Source of the DNA: Caulobacter sp. 602-1 | GTDB lineage: Bacteria > Pseudomonadota > Alphaproteobacteria > Caulobacterales > Caulobacteraceae | Direction of reading: 5' to 3' | Assembly (NCBI RefSeq): GCF_003931565.1 | Contig: NZ_RRYI01000002.1 | Coordinates: forward strand, 861,203-925,202 | Length of the DNA stretch: 64,000 bases | Shown: one piece after another, positions 41,617 to 51,997 of the stretch | How positions within the stretch are numbered: the first letter of the stretch is position 1 | Layout of the letters: each line of letters starts with the position of its first letter | Notes under the pieces: model-generated | Databases searched by the model: none | What the model saw: the letters and a program-made list of their open reading frames with translations, nothing else | Told to the model about the DNA's origin: nothing | Translations under genes and position numbers: made by a program

Positions 41617-41632
41617 AAACGTGGAGGGACGA

Positions 41633-43603
41633 ATGCGCAAAGGAATGCTCGCGGCGGGCGTCGCGGTTCTGGCGATGATCGCGGGCGCGGCCTGGGCGGG
41701 GGATTCCGCCAGCGCGATCACGATCGACAAGCAGAAGGCCTTCGCGGCGACCTTGCCGATGGCCGACAATCAGGACTTCGCCTTCGCCGACCAGGGCTTC
41801 CTGGGTACGCGTACCGATCCCCTGATCAAGCGCGCCGACGGCCAGGTCGCCTGGAACCTGGCCGCCTATGATTTCCTGAAGGGCGAGCCGCCGGCCACCG
41901 TGAACCCCAGCCTGTGGCGGCAGGCGCAACTTCTCTCCAAGCACGGGCTCTTTAAGGTCTCCGATCGCGTCTATCAGGTGCGCGGCTTCGACATCTCCAA
42001 CATAACCTTCGTGCGCGGCGACAGCGGCTGGATCGTCATCGACCCACTGACCATGAAGGAAACGGCCCAGGCCGCCCTGGAGCTGGTCAACGACAAGCTG
42101 GGCGTTCTGCCGGTCAAGGCGGTGATCTACACCCACAGCCACAGCGACCACTTCGGCGGCGTGCGCGGGGTGGTCGACGAGGCCGACGTCAAGGCGGGCA
42201 AGGTGGCGATCGTCGCGCCCGAGGGCTTCATGCGGGAGGTCGCCGCTGAGAACATCCTGGCCGGCAACGCCATGGCCCGCCGGGCTCAGTACCAGTTCGG
42301 CATCATGCTGCCGCCGGGCGTCGAGGGGCAGATCACCTCGGGCATCGGCCAGACCATCGCCAAGGGCTCGATCACCCTGATCCCGCCGACCATCAGCATC
42401 GACCATACGGGGCAGGAGCTGACGCTCGACGGCGTGAAGATCCGCTTCCAGTACACGCCCGGCACCGAGGCGCCGGCCGAGATGAACCTCTATTTCCCGG
42501 ACCTGCGCATTCTGGACATGGCCGAGAACGCCAATGTCACCCTGCACAATATCCTCACGCCGCGCGGCGCGCTGGTCCGCGACAGCAAGGCCTGGGCCGA
42601 TGGCCTGACCGAGTCCATCCGCCTGTTCGGCGATGTCTCCGACACCATGATCACCAGCCACGGCTGGCCGCGCTTCGGCGGGGCGGTGGTCCGGGACTTC
42701 CTGGCCGATCATCGCGACGCCTACAAATACCTGCACGACCAGACGGTGCGGATGATGAACCTCGGCCTGACCGGGGACGAGATCGCCGCCAGGATCCAGC
42801 TGCCGCCGGCGCTGGCCAAGGATTGGTTCAACCGCGGCTACTACGGCTCGATGAGCTTCAACAGCCGGGCGGTCTATCAGCGCTACATGGGCTGGTACGA
42901 CGCCAATCCGGCCCATCTGGAGCCCGCGCCGCCGGCCGACGCGGGCAAGCGCTATGTCGCCGCCATGGGCGGGGCGGCCAAGGTCAAGGCGATGGCCAAG
43001 GAGGCGGCGGAGAAGGGCGACTACGCCTGGGCCGCGACCTTGCTGAACCACGCGGTGATGGCCGACGACGGCGACAAGGAGGCCAAGGCGCTGCTGGCCG
43101 CGGCCTATGACCAGATGGGCTACCAGACCGAGAACAGCCTGTGGCGGAACATCTACCTGACCGGGGCCGATGAGCTGCGGGGCGGAGTGCGCAAGCTGCC
43201 GGCCTCGATGACGCCGCTGGACATGCTGGCGGCGCTGGACAGCGGGATGATCTTCGACGTGCTGTCGGTGCGCCTGAACCCCGACAAGGCCAAGGACGCG
43301 CACCTGCGGATCGTCTTCGTGTTCCCCGACCGGAACGAGCGATTCCTGGTCGAGGTGCGCAACGGCGTGCTGGTCGCCCAGCCGTCCCCCAAAAGCGAAA
43401 ATGGGCAGGGCGAGAAGGCTGACGCCACTCTGACCGTGGCCCGGCCCGTGTTCCTGGAGTCGTTGTTCACCGGCAAGTCGCTGGTCCCGAAGATCCTGAC
43501 CGGGCAGGTCAAGCTTGAGGGTGATCGCGCGGCGTTGGGGCGAATGACGGGATGGTTTGACGCCTTCCCGACCGACTTCCCGATCGTTACGCGCCCTAAT
43601 TAA
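41633..43603 (+). CDS. Secreted linear alkylsulfatase (SdsA-like metallo-beta-lactamase fold)
   Basis: 656 residues with signal peptide (about 1-25). The N-terminal metallo-beta-lactamase domain has THSHSDHFGG (about 167-176, two-zinc HxHxDH motif), later ENIL-type and AEMNLYFPDLRIL...ENANVTLHNI. The C-terminal region contains the dimerisation/SCP-2-like domains typical of SdsA1 and BDS1 alkylsulfatases, ending FPTDFPIVTRPN. These enzymes hydrolyse alkyl sulfate esters such as dodecyl sulfate, providing sulfur or detoxification. ATG 41633 is chosen for signal peptide and GGAGGGA ribosome binding site. The TetR regulator is divergent. Confidence 0.92.
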   Translation: MRKGMLAAGVAVLAMIAGAAWAGDSASAITIDKQKAFAATLPMADNQDFAFADQGFLGTRTDPLIKRADGQVAWNLAAYDFLKGEPPATVNPSLWRQAQLLSKHGLFKVSDRVYQVRGFDISNITFVRGDSGWIVIDPLTMKETAQAALELVNDKLGVLPVKAVIYTHSHSDHFGGVRGVVDEADVKAGKVAIVAPEGFMREVAAENILAGNAMARRAQYQFGIMLPPGVEGQITSGIGQTIAKGSITLIPPTISIDHTGQELTLDGVKIRFQYTPGTEAPAEMNLYFPDLRILDMAENANVTLHNILTPRGALVRDSKAWADGLTESIRLFGDVSDTMITSHGWPRFGGAVVRDFLADHRDAYKYLHDQTVRMMNLGLTGDEIAARIQLPPALAKDWFNRGYYGSMSFNSRAVYQRYMGWYDANPAHLEPAPPADAGKRYVAAMGGAAKVKAMAKEAAEKGDYAWAATLLNHAVMADDGDKEAKALLAAAYDQMGYQTENSLWRNIYLTGADELRGGVRKLPASMTPLDMLAALDSGMIFDVLSVRLNPDKAKDAHLRIVFVFPDRNERFLVEVRNGVLVAQPSPKSENGQGEKADATLTVARPVFLESLFTGKSLVPKILTGQVKLEGDRAALGRMTGWFDAFPTDFPIVTRPN

Positions 43604-43609
43604 TCTGGA

Positions 43610-43677
43610 CCTGGAATAAACTTGCGCTGGCTGCGACGGATCGCGCGGCTGGCGCAAATTGCTTGCTCGATTCCAGG
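43610..43677 (+). promoter_or_regulatory. Nested inverted repeats between alkylsulfatase and the leuA leader
   Basis: Outer arms CCTGGAAT (43610-43617) and ATTCCAGG (43670-43677); inner arms TTGCGC (43622-43627) and GCGCAA (43652-43657), with further GCG/CGC pairing inside. It may be the alkylsulfatase transcript end or part of the leu leader. No U-run is seen. Confidence 0.45.
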
Positions 43678-43698
43678 GCGATGTGTAGAAAGTCCGGC

Positions 43699-43755
43699 AT
43701 GAACGTCGCGCGCGCACTGCTTTCGCTTCGGCTTATCAGCCCCTGGGCGCTCTAG
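43699..43755 (+). CDS. Leucine leader peptide, 18 aa
   Basis: ATG to TAG encodes MNVARALLSLRLISPWAL. Five of 18 residues are leucine and four occur within six codons, three of them CTT, a codon that is rare in the surrounding CTG-dominated genes. Overlapping inverted repeats begin within its 3' end. Position 83 bases before leuA makes it a ribosome-mediated attenuation leader that senses charged tRNA-Leu. Confidence 0.75.
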   Translation: MNVARALLSLRLISPWAL

Positions 43756-43776
43756 GGGCCGCGCTTCGTCGCGGCC
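43739..43776 (+). promoter_or_regulatory. Alternative hairpins of the leuA attenuator
   Basis: Hairpin A pairs GCCCCT (43739-43744) with AGGGGC (43754-43759). Hairpin B pairs GGCCGCG (43757-43763) with CGCGGCC (43770-43776). They share bases 43757-43759, so only one can form, as expected of an attenuator. No strong U-run follows B, so termination might be rho-dependent or translation-linked. Confidence 0.55.
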
Positions 43777-43837
43777 GGGCGCACAGGGGATAGTTCCCGC
43801 AGCCCGCACGCAGACACCCCATTCGACGAGTACTTCC

Positions 43838-45412
43838 ATGACCACCGTATCCGCAGGCGCTTTCGACAAGCGCGACAACGTCGTCATTTTCGACACCACC
43901 ATGCGCGACGGCGAGCAGTCGCCCGGCGCCTCGATGTCGCTGGAAGAGAAGCTGGAGCTGGCCAAGATCCTCGAGGAGATGGGGGTCGACATTATCGAGG
44001 CTGGCTTCCCGATCGCCTCGAACGGCGACTTCGAGGCCGTCCGCGAAGTGGCCAAGATCGTCAAGAACTCGACCATCGCCGGCCTGTGTCGCGCCCACCA
44101 GGTCGACATCGACCGCTGCGCCGAGGCTCTGAAGCCGACCCAGCGCGGCCGCATCCACGTGGTGATCGCCACGTCCGACCTGCACATGAAGCACAAGCTG
44201 CAGATGGAGCCGGACGCCGTCATCGACGTGATCGCCCGCTCGGTGGCTCACGCCCGCAACCTGCGCGACGACGTCGAGTGGTCGGCCGAGGACGCCACCC
44301 GCAGCGACCGCGAGTTCCTGCGACGCGCCACCGAGACCGCCATCAAGGCCGGCGCCACGACGATCAACCTGCCCGACACCGTCGGCTACACCTATCCGTC
44401 CGAATATGCCGACCTGTTCAGCTGGATGGTCAATAATGTCGAGGGCGCCGACAAGGTGATCTTCTCGACCCACTGCCACAACGACCTGGGCCTGGCCGTC
44501 GCCAACAGCCTGGCCGGCGTGCAGGGCGGGGCGCGCCAAGTGGAATGCGCCATCAACGGCCTGGGCGAGCGCGCCGGCAACGCCGCGCTGGAAGAGATCG
44601 TCATGGCGCTGAAGGTGCGCGGCGACCGCCTGCCTTACCGCACCGGCATCGACACCACCCACATCACCCGCGCCAGCCGCTACGTCTCGGCCATCACCGG
44701 CTTCCCGGTGCAATACAACAAGGCCATCGTCGGCAAGAACGCCTTCGCGCACGAGAGCGGCATCCACCAGGACGGCATGCTCAAGAACCGCGAGACCTAC
44801 GAGATCATGACGCCGGAATCGGTGGGCCAGGCCCCGTCGAGCCTGGTCATGGGCAAACACTCGGGCAGCCACGCCTTCCGCGCCAAGCTGAAGGACCTGG
44901 GCTATGAGCTGGGCGAGAACGCGCTGAAGGAAGCCTTCGGCCGCTTCAAGGACCTGGCCGACCGCAAGAAGCACGTCTACGACGACGACATCATCGCCCT
45001 GGTCGACGACGCCCTGGCGCGCGGCTCGGAGAAGATCCGCGTCTCGCGCCTGCGCGTGGTCGCCGGCACCGACGGCCAGTCGGCCGAACTGACCCTGGAC
45101 GTCGACGGCGTCTCCAGCACCGCCGAGGCCACCGGCGATGGCCCGGTCGACGCGGTGTTCAACGCGATCCATAAGATCGTGCCGCACAGCGCGGCCCTGC
45201 GCCTGTTCCAGGTCCACGCGGTGACCGAGGGCACGGACGCCCAGGCCCAGGTCTCGGTGCGTCTGGAGGAGGACGGCCGCATCGCCACCGGCGCGGCCGC
45301 CGACACCGACACCCTGACCGCCTCGGCCAAGGCCTACGTCAACGCCCTCAACAACCTCTTCGCCCGCAAGGAGAAGAGCCGGCCCGAAGCGGCGATCGCC
45401 AGCGGCTTCTAG
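43838..45412 (+). CDS. leuA: 2-isopropylmalate synthase
   Basis: 524 residues. First committed step of leucine biosynthesis: acetyl-CoA plus 2-oxoisovalerate. The catalytic TIM barrel has [16 protein letters not shown] (about 18-33), [19 protein letters not shown] metal site ([17 protein letters not shown]), and [16 protein letters not shown] with the HxH metal ligands; [14 protein letters not shown] follows. The C-terminal regulatory LeuA domain (about 390-524), which binds leucine for feedback inhibition, is complete. Upstream lies the leader peptide. The stop overlaps the end of the next, opposite gene by four bases. Confidence 0.97.
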   Translation: MTTVSAGAFDKRDNVVIFDTTMRDGEQSPGASMSLEEKLELAKILEEMGVDIIEAGFPIASNGDFEAVREVAKIVKNSTIAGLCRAHQVDIDRCAEALKPTQRGRIHVVIATSDLHMKHKLQMEPDAVIDVIARSVAHARNLRDDVEWSAEDATRSDREFLRRATETAIKAGATTINLPDTVGYTYPSEYADLFSWMVNNVEGADKVIFSTHCHNDLGLAVANSLAGVQGGARQVECAINGLGERAGNAALEEIVMALKVRGDRLPYRTGIDTTHITRASRYVSAITGFPVQYNKAIVGKNAFAHESGIHQDGMLKNRETYEIMTPESVGQAPSSLVMGKHSGSHAFRAKLKDLGYELGENALKEAFGRFKDLADRKKHVYDDDIIALVDDALARGSEKIRVSRLRVVAGTDGQSAELTLDVDGVSSTAEATGDGPVDAVFNAIHKIVPHSAALRLFQVHAVTEGTDAQAQVSVRLEEDGRIATGAAADTDTLTASAKAYVNALNNLFARKEKSRPEAAIASGF

Positions 45413-45900
45413 GCCGCCGCGCGCCCACGGCTGAACGGCCGCGTCGCCAGGATCTCGGCCCCCAGGTGCGCCTGGGGCTGAACCTCCAGGCCCAGGTCTC
45501 GCAAGGCTTCAGCGAGGGCCCTTCGGGGCGTCTCGTCCAGCAGCGCGCCGACGTCCACGACCAGCGTCCCGCCGGGGCGCAGCATCGTGGAGGTCGCGGC
45601 GACGACAGCGCGCGCGTCGGCCAGGGTGGGGCAGCCCATCACCAGCAGCACGTCGCTGCGCTCGTCAGCCGCGCCGCAGGTGGCCCGGCGGGCCGCCTCG
45701 ACGCGCTGATAGCCGCGACGCCACAGCTGGCACATGGCTTCGCCCGCGCCGGGGCCGGCGACGGTCACGAAGCACAGCGGCGTGGCCTCGGCGAGGTCCA
45801 GCATGCGGTCCAGGGCGGGATTGATCCCCTCGGTGGGCACGCCCAGCAGGAACTGGGCGGCCTGCCTAAGAGGCGTTTTCCTGGGCGGGTGGGGCGACAT
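45409..45900 (-). CDS. Hypothetical protein, possible methyltransferase-like fold
   Basis: 163 residues. The middle DVLLVMGCPTLADARAVVAATSTMLRPGGTLVVDVGALLD resembles the strand-4/strand-5 region of class I SAM methyltransferases (RPGGTLVV), and FVTVAGPGAGEAMCQLWRRGYQRVE could stand for the nucleotide loop. The match is partial, so catalytic function is not claimed. No signal peptide. It is convergent with leuA (four-base CTAG overlap) and divergent from the EamA transporter. Confidence 0.7.
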   Translation of the reverse strand: MSPHPPRKTPLRQAAQFLLGVPTEGINPALDRMLDLAEATPLCFVTVAGPGAGEAMCQLWRRGYQRVEAARRATCGAADERSDVLLVMGCPTLADARAVVAATSTMLRPGGTLVVDVGALLDETPRRALAEALRDLGLEVQPQAHLGAEILATRPFSRGRAAA

Positions 45901-45940
45901 GGTCGGTAAGCCTTTTTCAACGAGCGCCGCGCGACGGCGA

Positions 45941-45980
45941 CGAACCCGCTTATCTTGCGCCCGAGGCGCATAAGGGTTCG
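45941..45980. promoter_or_regulatory. Interrupted palindrome between divergent genes
   Basis: CGAACCC (45941-45947) pairs with GGGTTCG (45974-45980), TTA with TAA, and TGCGCC (45956-45961) with GGCGCA (45965-45970) around CGA. Sixteen base pairs with two small bulges, in the 126-base gap between the divergent methyltransferase-like and EamA genes. Candidate operator or leader structure. Confidence 0.45.
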
Positions 45981-46026
45981 ATGCGAAACCCAGCCCGCCC
46001 GCCTAAGGGCGGCGTAAAGGTCGAAG

Positions 46027-46905
46027 ATGATCTGGATCCCCATCACCGTCGCCGCCACGGTCTTCCAGGTGGCGCGCAACGCCGCCCAGCGCTCGGTCAT
46101 GGGCGGGGCGGGGCCCTGGGGCGCGACCCTGGTGCGCTTTCTGTTCGGCCTGCCGTTCGCGGCCGTCTTCGCCGCGATCGCGGTGCTGGCGACGCCTGGA
46201 CTCGACTTTCATCCGCAAGCCCGGTTCTGGATCGCCTGCGTCGCTGGCGCGGCGTTCCAGATCGGCGCGACCGCGGCCATGCTGACGGCGATGCAGCGCT
46301 CGTCGTTCGCCCTGGGCACGGCCCTGCAGCAGAGCGGCCTGCCGTTCGCGCTGGTGTTCGGGGCCCTGGTCTTCAAGGATCATGTCGGGCCGATCGCCTG
46401 GGCCGGCGGACTTGTGGCGACCGGCGGACTGGCCGCCCTGTCGTGGCCGCGGGGCGAGGTCGTGATCCGCAAGGGCGCGGTGCTGGCCGGCCTGGCCTCG
46501 GGCGCGGCCTTCGCGCTGTGCGCCAACTGCTTCCGGCAGGCGGCCCTGGCCCTGGAGCCCGGACATCCGCCGGCGGCGGCCTTCGCGACCGTGCTGGTGG
46601 TGCAGGCGATCCAGACGGCGGCCCTGACCAGCTATCTGGCCTGGCGCAATCCCGACGCCCTCAAGGCGGTGGTCGCCGCCTGGCGGCAGTCGCTGGGCGC
46701 GGGCTTCTGTGGCGCGGCGGCCTCGGGCCTGTGGTTCACGGCCATGGCCCTGTCGCCCGTGGGGCCGGTAAGGGCGGTCGGCGTGGTCGAAATGCCGGTC
46801 GCCGCCATCGCCGGACGTCGTCTGTTCAAGGAACGTCTGACCCTCTTTCAGATGGCCGCCGGCGGCATAACGGCGGTCGGGGTCGTCATGGCCGCGCTCG
46901 GCTAG
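46027..46905 (+). CDS. EamA/DMT-superfamily transporter
   Basis: 292 residues with ten predicted membrane helices in two five-helix halves, the drug/metabolite transporter plan. Each half ends in an EamA-like segment: SSFALGTALQQSGLPFALVFGALVFKDHVGPIAWAGG and GPVRAVGVVEMPVAAIAGRRLFKERLTLFQMAAGGITAVGVV. Substrate unknown; such exporters commonly move amino acids or metabolites. It is preceded by the interrupted palindrome. Confidence 0.9.
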   Translation: MIWIPITVAATVFQVARNAAQRSVMGGAGPWGATLVRFLFGLPFAAVFAAIAVLATPGLDFHPQARFWIACVAGAAFQIGATAAMLTAMQRSSFALGTALQQSGLPFALVFGALVFKDHVGPIAWAGGLVATGGLAALSWPRGEVVIRKGAVLAGLASGAAFALCANCFRQAALALEPGHPPAAAFATVLVVQAIQTAALTSYLAWRNPDALKAVVAAWRQSLGAGFCGAAASGLWFTAMALSPVGPVRAVGVVEMPVAAIAGRRLFKERLTLFQMAAGGITAVGVVMAALG

Positions 46906-48290
<1,385 letters not shown>

Positions 48291-48337
48291 AGCTGGTATT
48301 GCTCTAGAGGCGCCTGGGGGGCGTCGGGAGAAACTAC

Positions 48338-49438
48338 GTGCCCTTTCGCGAAGGTCCCCTTGGCGACCTGAAAGTGCCGCTTACCTGGACGGCGGCGGTG
48401 GCCCTGATCGTTGCGGCCGTCATCGCCGTCGCCTTCCTGCTGGCGGACCGGCGCGAGACCCTGCAGGAGCAGGCCTACGGCGTCACCCGCCAGACGGTGG
48501 ATGTCGTCGCCAAGCCGGTCAGCGGCGCCATCGCCGCGCCCGGTCGTTGGACGGGCCTGGGCCTTGACTTCGTCCGCAGCTACTTCTTCACGGCCTCGGA
48601 GAACCGTCGCCTGAAGTCGGAGCTGGCCGAGATGCGCCAGTGGCGCGACCGGGCCCTGGACCTGCAAGACCAGAACGAACGCTTCAAGAGCCTGCTGGGC
48701 CTGCGCACCGATCCGCCGATCCCGATGGCCTCGGCCCGGGTTGTGGCCGACAGCCGCGGTCCCTTCGCCAACACCCGCCTGGCCGACGCTGGTTCTGAGC
48801 GCGGCATCGAGGTCGGCAATCCGGTCCTCAACGAGCGCGGCCTGGTCGGTCGCGTGGTCGGCGTCTCGCGCGGCGCCAGCCGCGTGCTGCTGCTGACCGA
48901 CATCGCCTCGCGCACGCCGGTGATGATCGATCGAACCAACGCCCGCGCCATCCTGACCGGCGACGGCGGCCCCAACCCCAAGCTCGAATACCTGCGCGGG
49001 GTGGATCCTATCCAGCAGGGCGACCGCGTCGTCACCTCCGGGGACGGAGGCGTCGTGCCGCGCGGCCTGCCGGTGGGCGCGGCGGTCAAGGGGCTGGACG
49101 GCCGCTGGCGCGTGGTGCTGTTCGCCGACCAGTCGTCGATCGACTACATCCGCATCCTGCTGTTCAAGGACTTCGCCCAGCTGGCCGACGAGAAGCAGCT
49201 GGAAGCCAAGACCCTGCCGCCGGTCACGACCGAGGATCCGCAGACCTCGATCCTGTCGGCCCCGACGCCGCCCGCGCCGAAGCCGGCGGCCACCACGACC
49301 CCGCCGTCCGCCGCCACGGCGACGCCGCCTGCCGGGGCTCAGCCCAAGCCCGCGACGCCCAAGCCGGCGGCGCCGAAACCGGCCCAGCCCAAGCCCGCCA
49401 CGGCCGCGACGCCCGTCCCGACGGGATCGCCGCGATGA
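48338..49438 (+). CDS. mreC: Rod shape-determining protein MreC
   Basis: 366 residues. One N-terminal membrane helix (about 16-36) leads to a coiled coil (about 85-112, ENRRLKSELAEMRQWRDRALDLQDQNERFKSLLGL), then the periplasmic double beta domain with GLVGRVVGVSRGASRVLLLTD and GDRVVTSGDGGVVPRGLPVG. A long Pro/Ala/Lys-rich tail (about 300-366, PKPAAPKPAQPKPA) extends beyond the conserved domain, as in other Caulobacter-type MreC. GTG start with GGGAG upstream. The stop overlaps the mreD ATG. Confidence 0.94.
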   Translation: MPFREGPLGDLKVPLTWTAAVALIVAAVIAVAFLLADRRETLQEQAYGVTRQTVDVVAKPVSGAIAAPGRWTGLGLDFVRSYFFTASENRRLKSELAEMRQWRDRALDLQDQNERFKSLLGLRTDPPIPMASARVVADSRGPFANTRLADAGSERGIEVGNPVLNERGLVGRVVGVSRGASRVLLLTDIASRTPVMIDRTNARAILTGDGGPNPKLEYLRGVDPIQQGDRVVTSGDGGVVPRGLPVGAAVKGLDGRWRVVLFADQSSIDYIRILLFKDFAQLADEKQLEAKTLPPVTTEDPQTSILSAPTPPAPKPAATTTPPSAATATPPAGAQPKPATPKPAAPKPAQPKPATAATPVPTGSPR

Positions 49439-49950
49439 GCATGAGCGGCGGGCGAGCGCTCAATCCCGCCCGTTGGTTGGGCGTGCCGATGTTGCTGTGC
49501 ATTTTCGCGACGATGCTGTTCGCCGCGCCGATCCGCATCTGGGGCCTGCAGCTGCCCGAGCCTGTGTTCGCCATGGTGCCGGCCTTCGCCTGGGCGATGA
49601 TCCGCCCCTCGATCCTGGCGCCGTTCGCGCTGTTGATCCTGGGCCTGTTCCTGGACATCTTCTGGGGCGGTCCGACGGGCCTTTGGGGCCTGTCGCTGCT
49701 GGTCGCCTACGCCATGGTCCTGATCCTGCGCAACGCCATGACCGGCCAGAGCCGGCCCATGATGTGGGCCTGGTTCGCCGGCGTCACGGCCGTCGCCATG
49801 ATCGCCGGCTTCCTGTTCACCATGCTCGACAGCCTGGCCATGCCGAGTCTCCTGGCCGTGTTCTGGCAGTTCCTGGTAACGGCGCTGCTGTTCCCGTTCG
49901 CTCACCGCCTGGTCGATCGTTTCGAGGACGCCGACGTGCGGTTCCGGTAA
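49435..49950 (+). CDS. mreD: Rod shape-determining protein MreD
   Basis: 171 residues with five or six hydrophobic segments. Typical MreD composition, including WGLQLPEPVFAMVPAFAWAMIRPSILAPFALLILGLFLDIFWGGPTGLWGLSLLVAY with the conserved P.G..... LL. It couples MreC to the PBP2/RodA synthase. It starts inside the mreC stop and ends four bases before mrdA. Confidence 0.92.
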   Translation: MSMSGGRALNPARWLGVPMLLCIFATMLFAAPIRIWGLQLPEPVFAMVPAFAWAMIRPSILAPFALLILGLFLDIFWGGPTGLWGLSLLVAYAMVLILRNAMTGQSRPMMWAWFAGVTAVAMIAGFLFTMLDSLAMPSLLAVFWQFLVTALLFPFAHRLVDRFEDADVRFR

Positions 49951-49954
49951 GGCC

Positions 49955-51997
49955 ATGAGCGAACCGTCCATCTTCTTCTTCGAGGTCAACGAGCGTCAGG
50001 GGGTCTTTCACCGGCGCGCGTTCCTGCTGGGCGGCCTGACGGGCGCGGGCCTGCTGGCCCTGGGCGGACGCCTGGCGCAACTGCAGCTGGTCGAGGCCCA
50101 GCGCTATCAGAAGCTTTCGGCCGGCAACCAGTTCAACTACCGCCTGGTGCCGCCGCCGCGGGGCCTGATCCGCGACCGCAACGGCGTGTCGCTGGCGTCC
50201 AACCGGCCGAACTTCCGGCTGATCATCAACAAGGACAAGGGCCTGGACGCCGAGGCGGTGATGACCGACCTCCAGAAGCTGGTGCCGATCGACGAGGCCC
50301 GCCGCGCCCGCGTGCTCAAGGAGCTGGACCGCGCCCCGCGCAAGGCCCCGGTCGTGGTGATGGAAGACCTCTCCTGGGAGGAGTTCAGCCGCGTCAACAT
50401 CCGGGCCCCGGAGCTGCCCAGCGTCACCGCCGACATGGGCGAGGTTCGGGTCTATCCGTTCGGGGGCGCCTTCGCCCACGTGATCGGCTACGTCGCCAAG
50501 GTCTCGGACCGCGACCTGGCCGCGGCCAAGGACGATCCCACCCAGGATCAGGAACTGCTGCATCACCCCGGCTTCCGGATCGGCAAGCAGGGCGTGGAGA
50601 AGGCCTTCGACAAGGAACTGCGCGGTCGCGCCGGCGCCACAAAGACCGAGGTCGACGCGCAGGGCCGCGTCGTGCGCCTGGATCCGGCCGGCGACGTGCC
50701 GCCGACCCCGGGCAAGGAAGTCCTGCTGACCCTGGACGCCGACATCCAGAACCGCGCCCTCGAGGTGATGGGCGAGGAGAGCGGCGCCATCGTCGTGATG
50801 GACGTGCGCAACGGCGACCTGCTGGCCATGGTCTCGGCCCCCAGCTTCGACGCCAACCGCTTCGTGAAGGGCCTGTCGGGCGCCGAGTACAAGGCTCTGG
50901 CCGAGTACGAGCGCAAGCCGATGCTGGACAAGTCGCTGACCGGCGTCTTCCCGCCCGGTTCGACCTTCAAGCCGACCGTGGGCCTGGCGGCGCTGACCGC
51001 CGGCATCGATCCCGAGGTCCGCATCAACTGCGGCGGCAGCTGGTATTATGGCGGCCGGACCTGGCGGTGCTGGGAGCCGCGCGGCCACGGCTCGCAGAAC
51101 CTGCACGACGCGATCAAGAATTCCTGCGACGTCTATTTCTATCAGACGTCGCTGAAGATCGGTCCCGACGCGATCGCCAACGCGGCGCGGGCCATGGGCT
51201 TCGGCCAGATCTACGACATCGGCATTCCCGGCCAGAAGCGGGGCAATGTCCCCGACCCGGCCTGGAAGAAACGGGCGTTCAAGAAGAACCCGGCCAACCA
51301 GATCTGGTTTCCGGGCGAGACGCCCAGCTACGGGATCGGGCAGGGGGCTCTGACGGTCAACGCCCTGCAGCTGGCGGTGATGACCTCGCGCCTGGCCAAT
51401 GGCAAGAAGGCCCTGGTGCCTCGCCTGATCAAGTCGGTCGGCGGGGTGGAGCAGCCCAGCGGCGCGGCGGTGCCCGACCTGCCGTTCTCCACCGAGCATC
51501 TGAACTATGTCCGCGGCGGCATGGCGGCCGTGGCCAACGACGTGCGCGGCACCGCCTACAGGCAGAGCCAGCTGGGCCTCGGCGACGTGCAGATGGCCGG
51601 CAAGACCGGCACGGCCCAGGTGCGCAGCTATGACGGGGTCAAGAACCGCAAGGGCTACGCCACGACCTGGCGCCTGAAGGACCACAACCTGTTCGTCGCC
51701 TTCGCGCCCTATGACGACCCGCGCTACGCCGTGGCGGTCATCATCGAGCACGGCGGGCTGGGCGGCGCCACCGCCGGCGCCCCGCGCGCCCGCGAAGTCA
51801 TGCGCGTGGCGCTGCTGAAGGACCCCGAGATCCGCGCTCGCATCGAGCGCCCCGCGCCGCTGCCCGAGGTCGCTCCGGAAGACGTCATGGAAGGCGCCGC
51901 GCCGGATGATCCGGTCGAGGGCGTCGCGCCCCCCGCGCCCGATGTCGGCGCTCCGCCGGCCGTTCCGCCGACCACGCCTCAGGGAGGGCAAAGATGA
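49955..51997 (+). CDS. mrdA: Penicillin-binding protein 2 (peptidoglycan transpeptidase)
   Basis: 680 residues, class B PBP of the elongasome. N-terminal membrane helix (about 26-45), then the PBP dimer domain (RGLIRDRNGVSLASN). The transpeptidase domain has the SxxK motif STFK (Ser about 336), SCD at about 390-392 in place of SxN (usual for PBP2), and KTGTAQV (about 550). It cross-links lateral wall peptidoglycan with RodA. A Pro-rich acidic tail (about 640-680) is an extension. The stop overlaps the rodA ATG. Confidence 0.97.
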   Translation: MSEPSIFFFEVNERQGVFHRRAFLLGGLTGAGLLALGGRLAQLQLVEAQRYQKLSAGNQFNYRLVPPPRGLIRDRNGVSLASNRPNFRLIINKDKGLDAEAVMTDLQKLVPIDEARRARVLKELDRAPRKAPVVVMEDLSWEEFSRVNIRAPELPSVTADMGEVRVYPFGGAFAHVIGYVAKVSDRDLAAAKDDPTQDQELLHHPGFRIGKQGVEKAFDKELRGRAGATKTEVDAQGRVVRLDPAGDVPPTPGKEVLLTLDADIQNRALEVMGEESGAIVVMDVRNGDLLAMVSAPSFDANRFVKGLSGAEYKALAEYERKPMLDKSLTGVFPPGSTFKPTVGLAALTAGIDPEVRINCGGSWYYGGRTWRCWEPRGHGSQNLHDAIKNSCDVYFYQTSLKIGPDAIANAARAMGFGQIYDIGIPGQKRGNVPDPAWKKRAFKKNPANQIWFPGETPSYGIGQGALTVNALQLAVMTSRLANGKKALVPRLIKSVGGVEQPSGAAVPDLPFSTEHLNYVRGGMAAVANDVRGTAYRQSQLGLGDVQMAGKTGTAQVRSYDGVKNRKGYATTWRLKDHNLFVAFAPYDDPRYAVAVIIEHGGLGGATAGAPRAREVMRVALLKDPEIRARIERPAPLPEVAPEDVMEGAAPDDPVEGVAPPAPDVGAPPAVPPTTPQGGQR

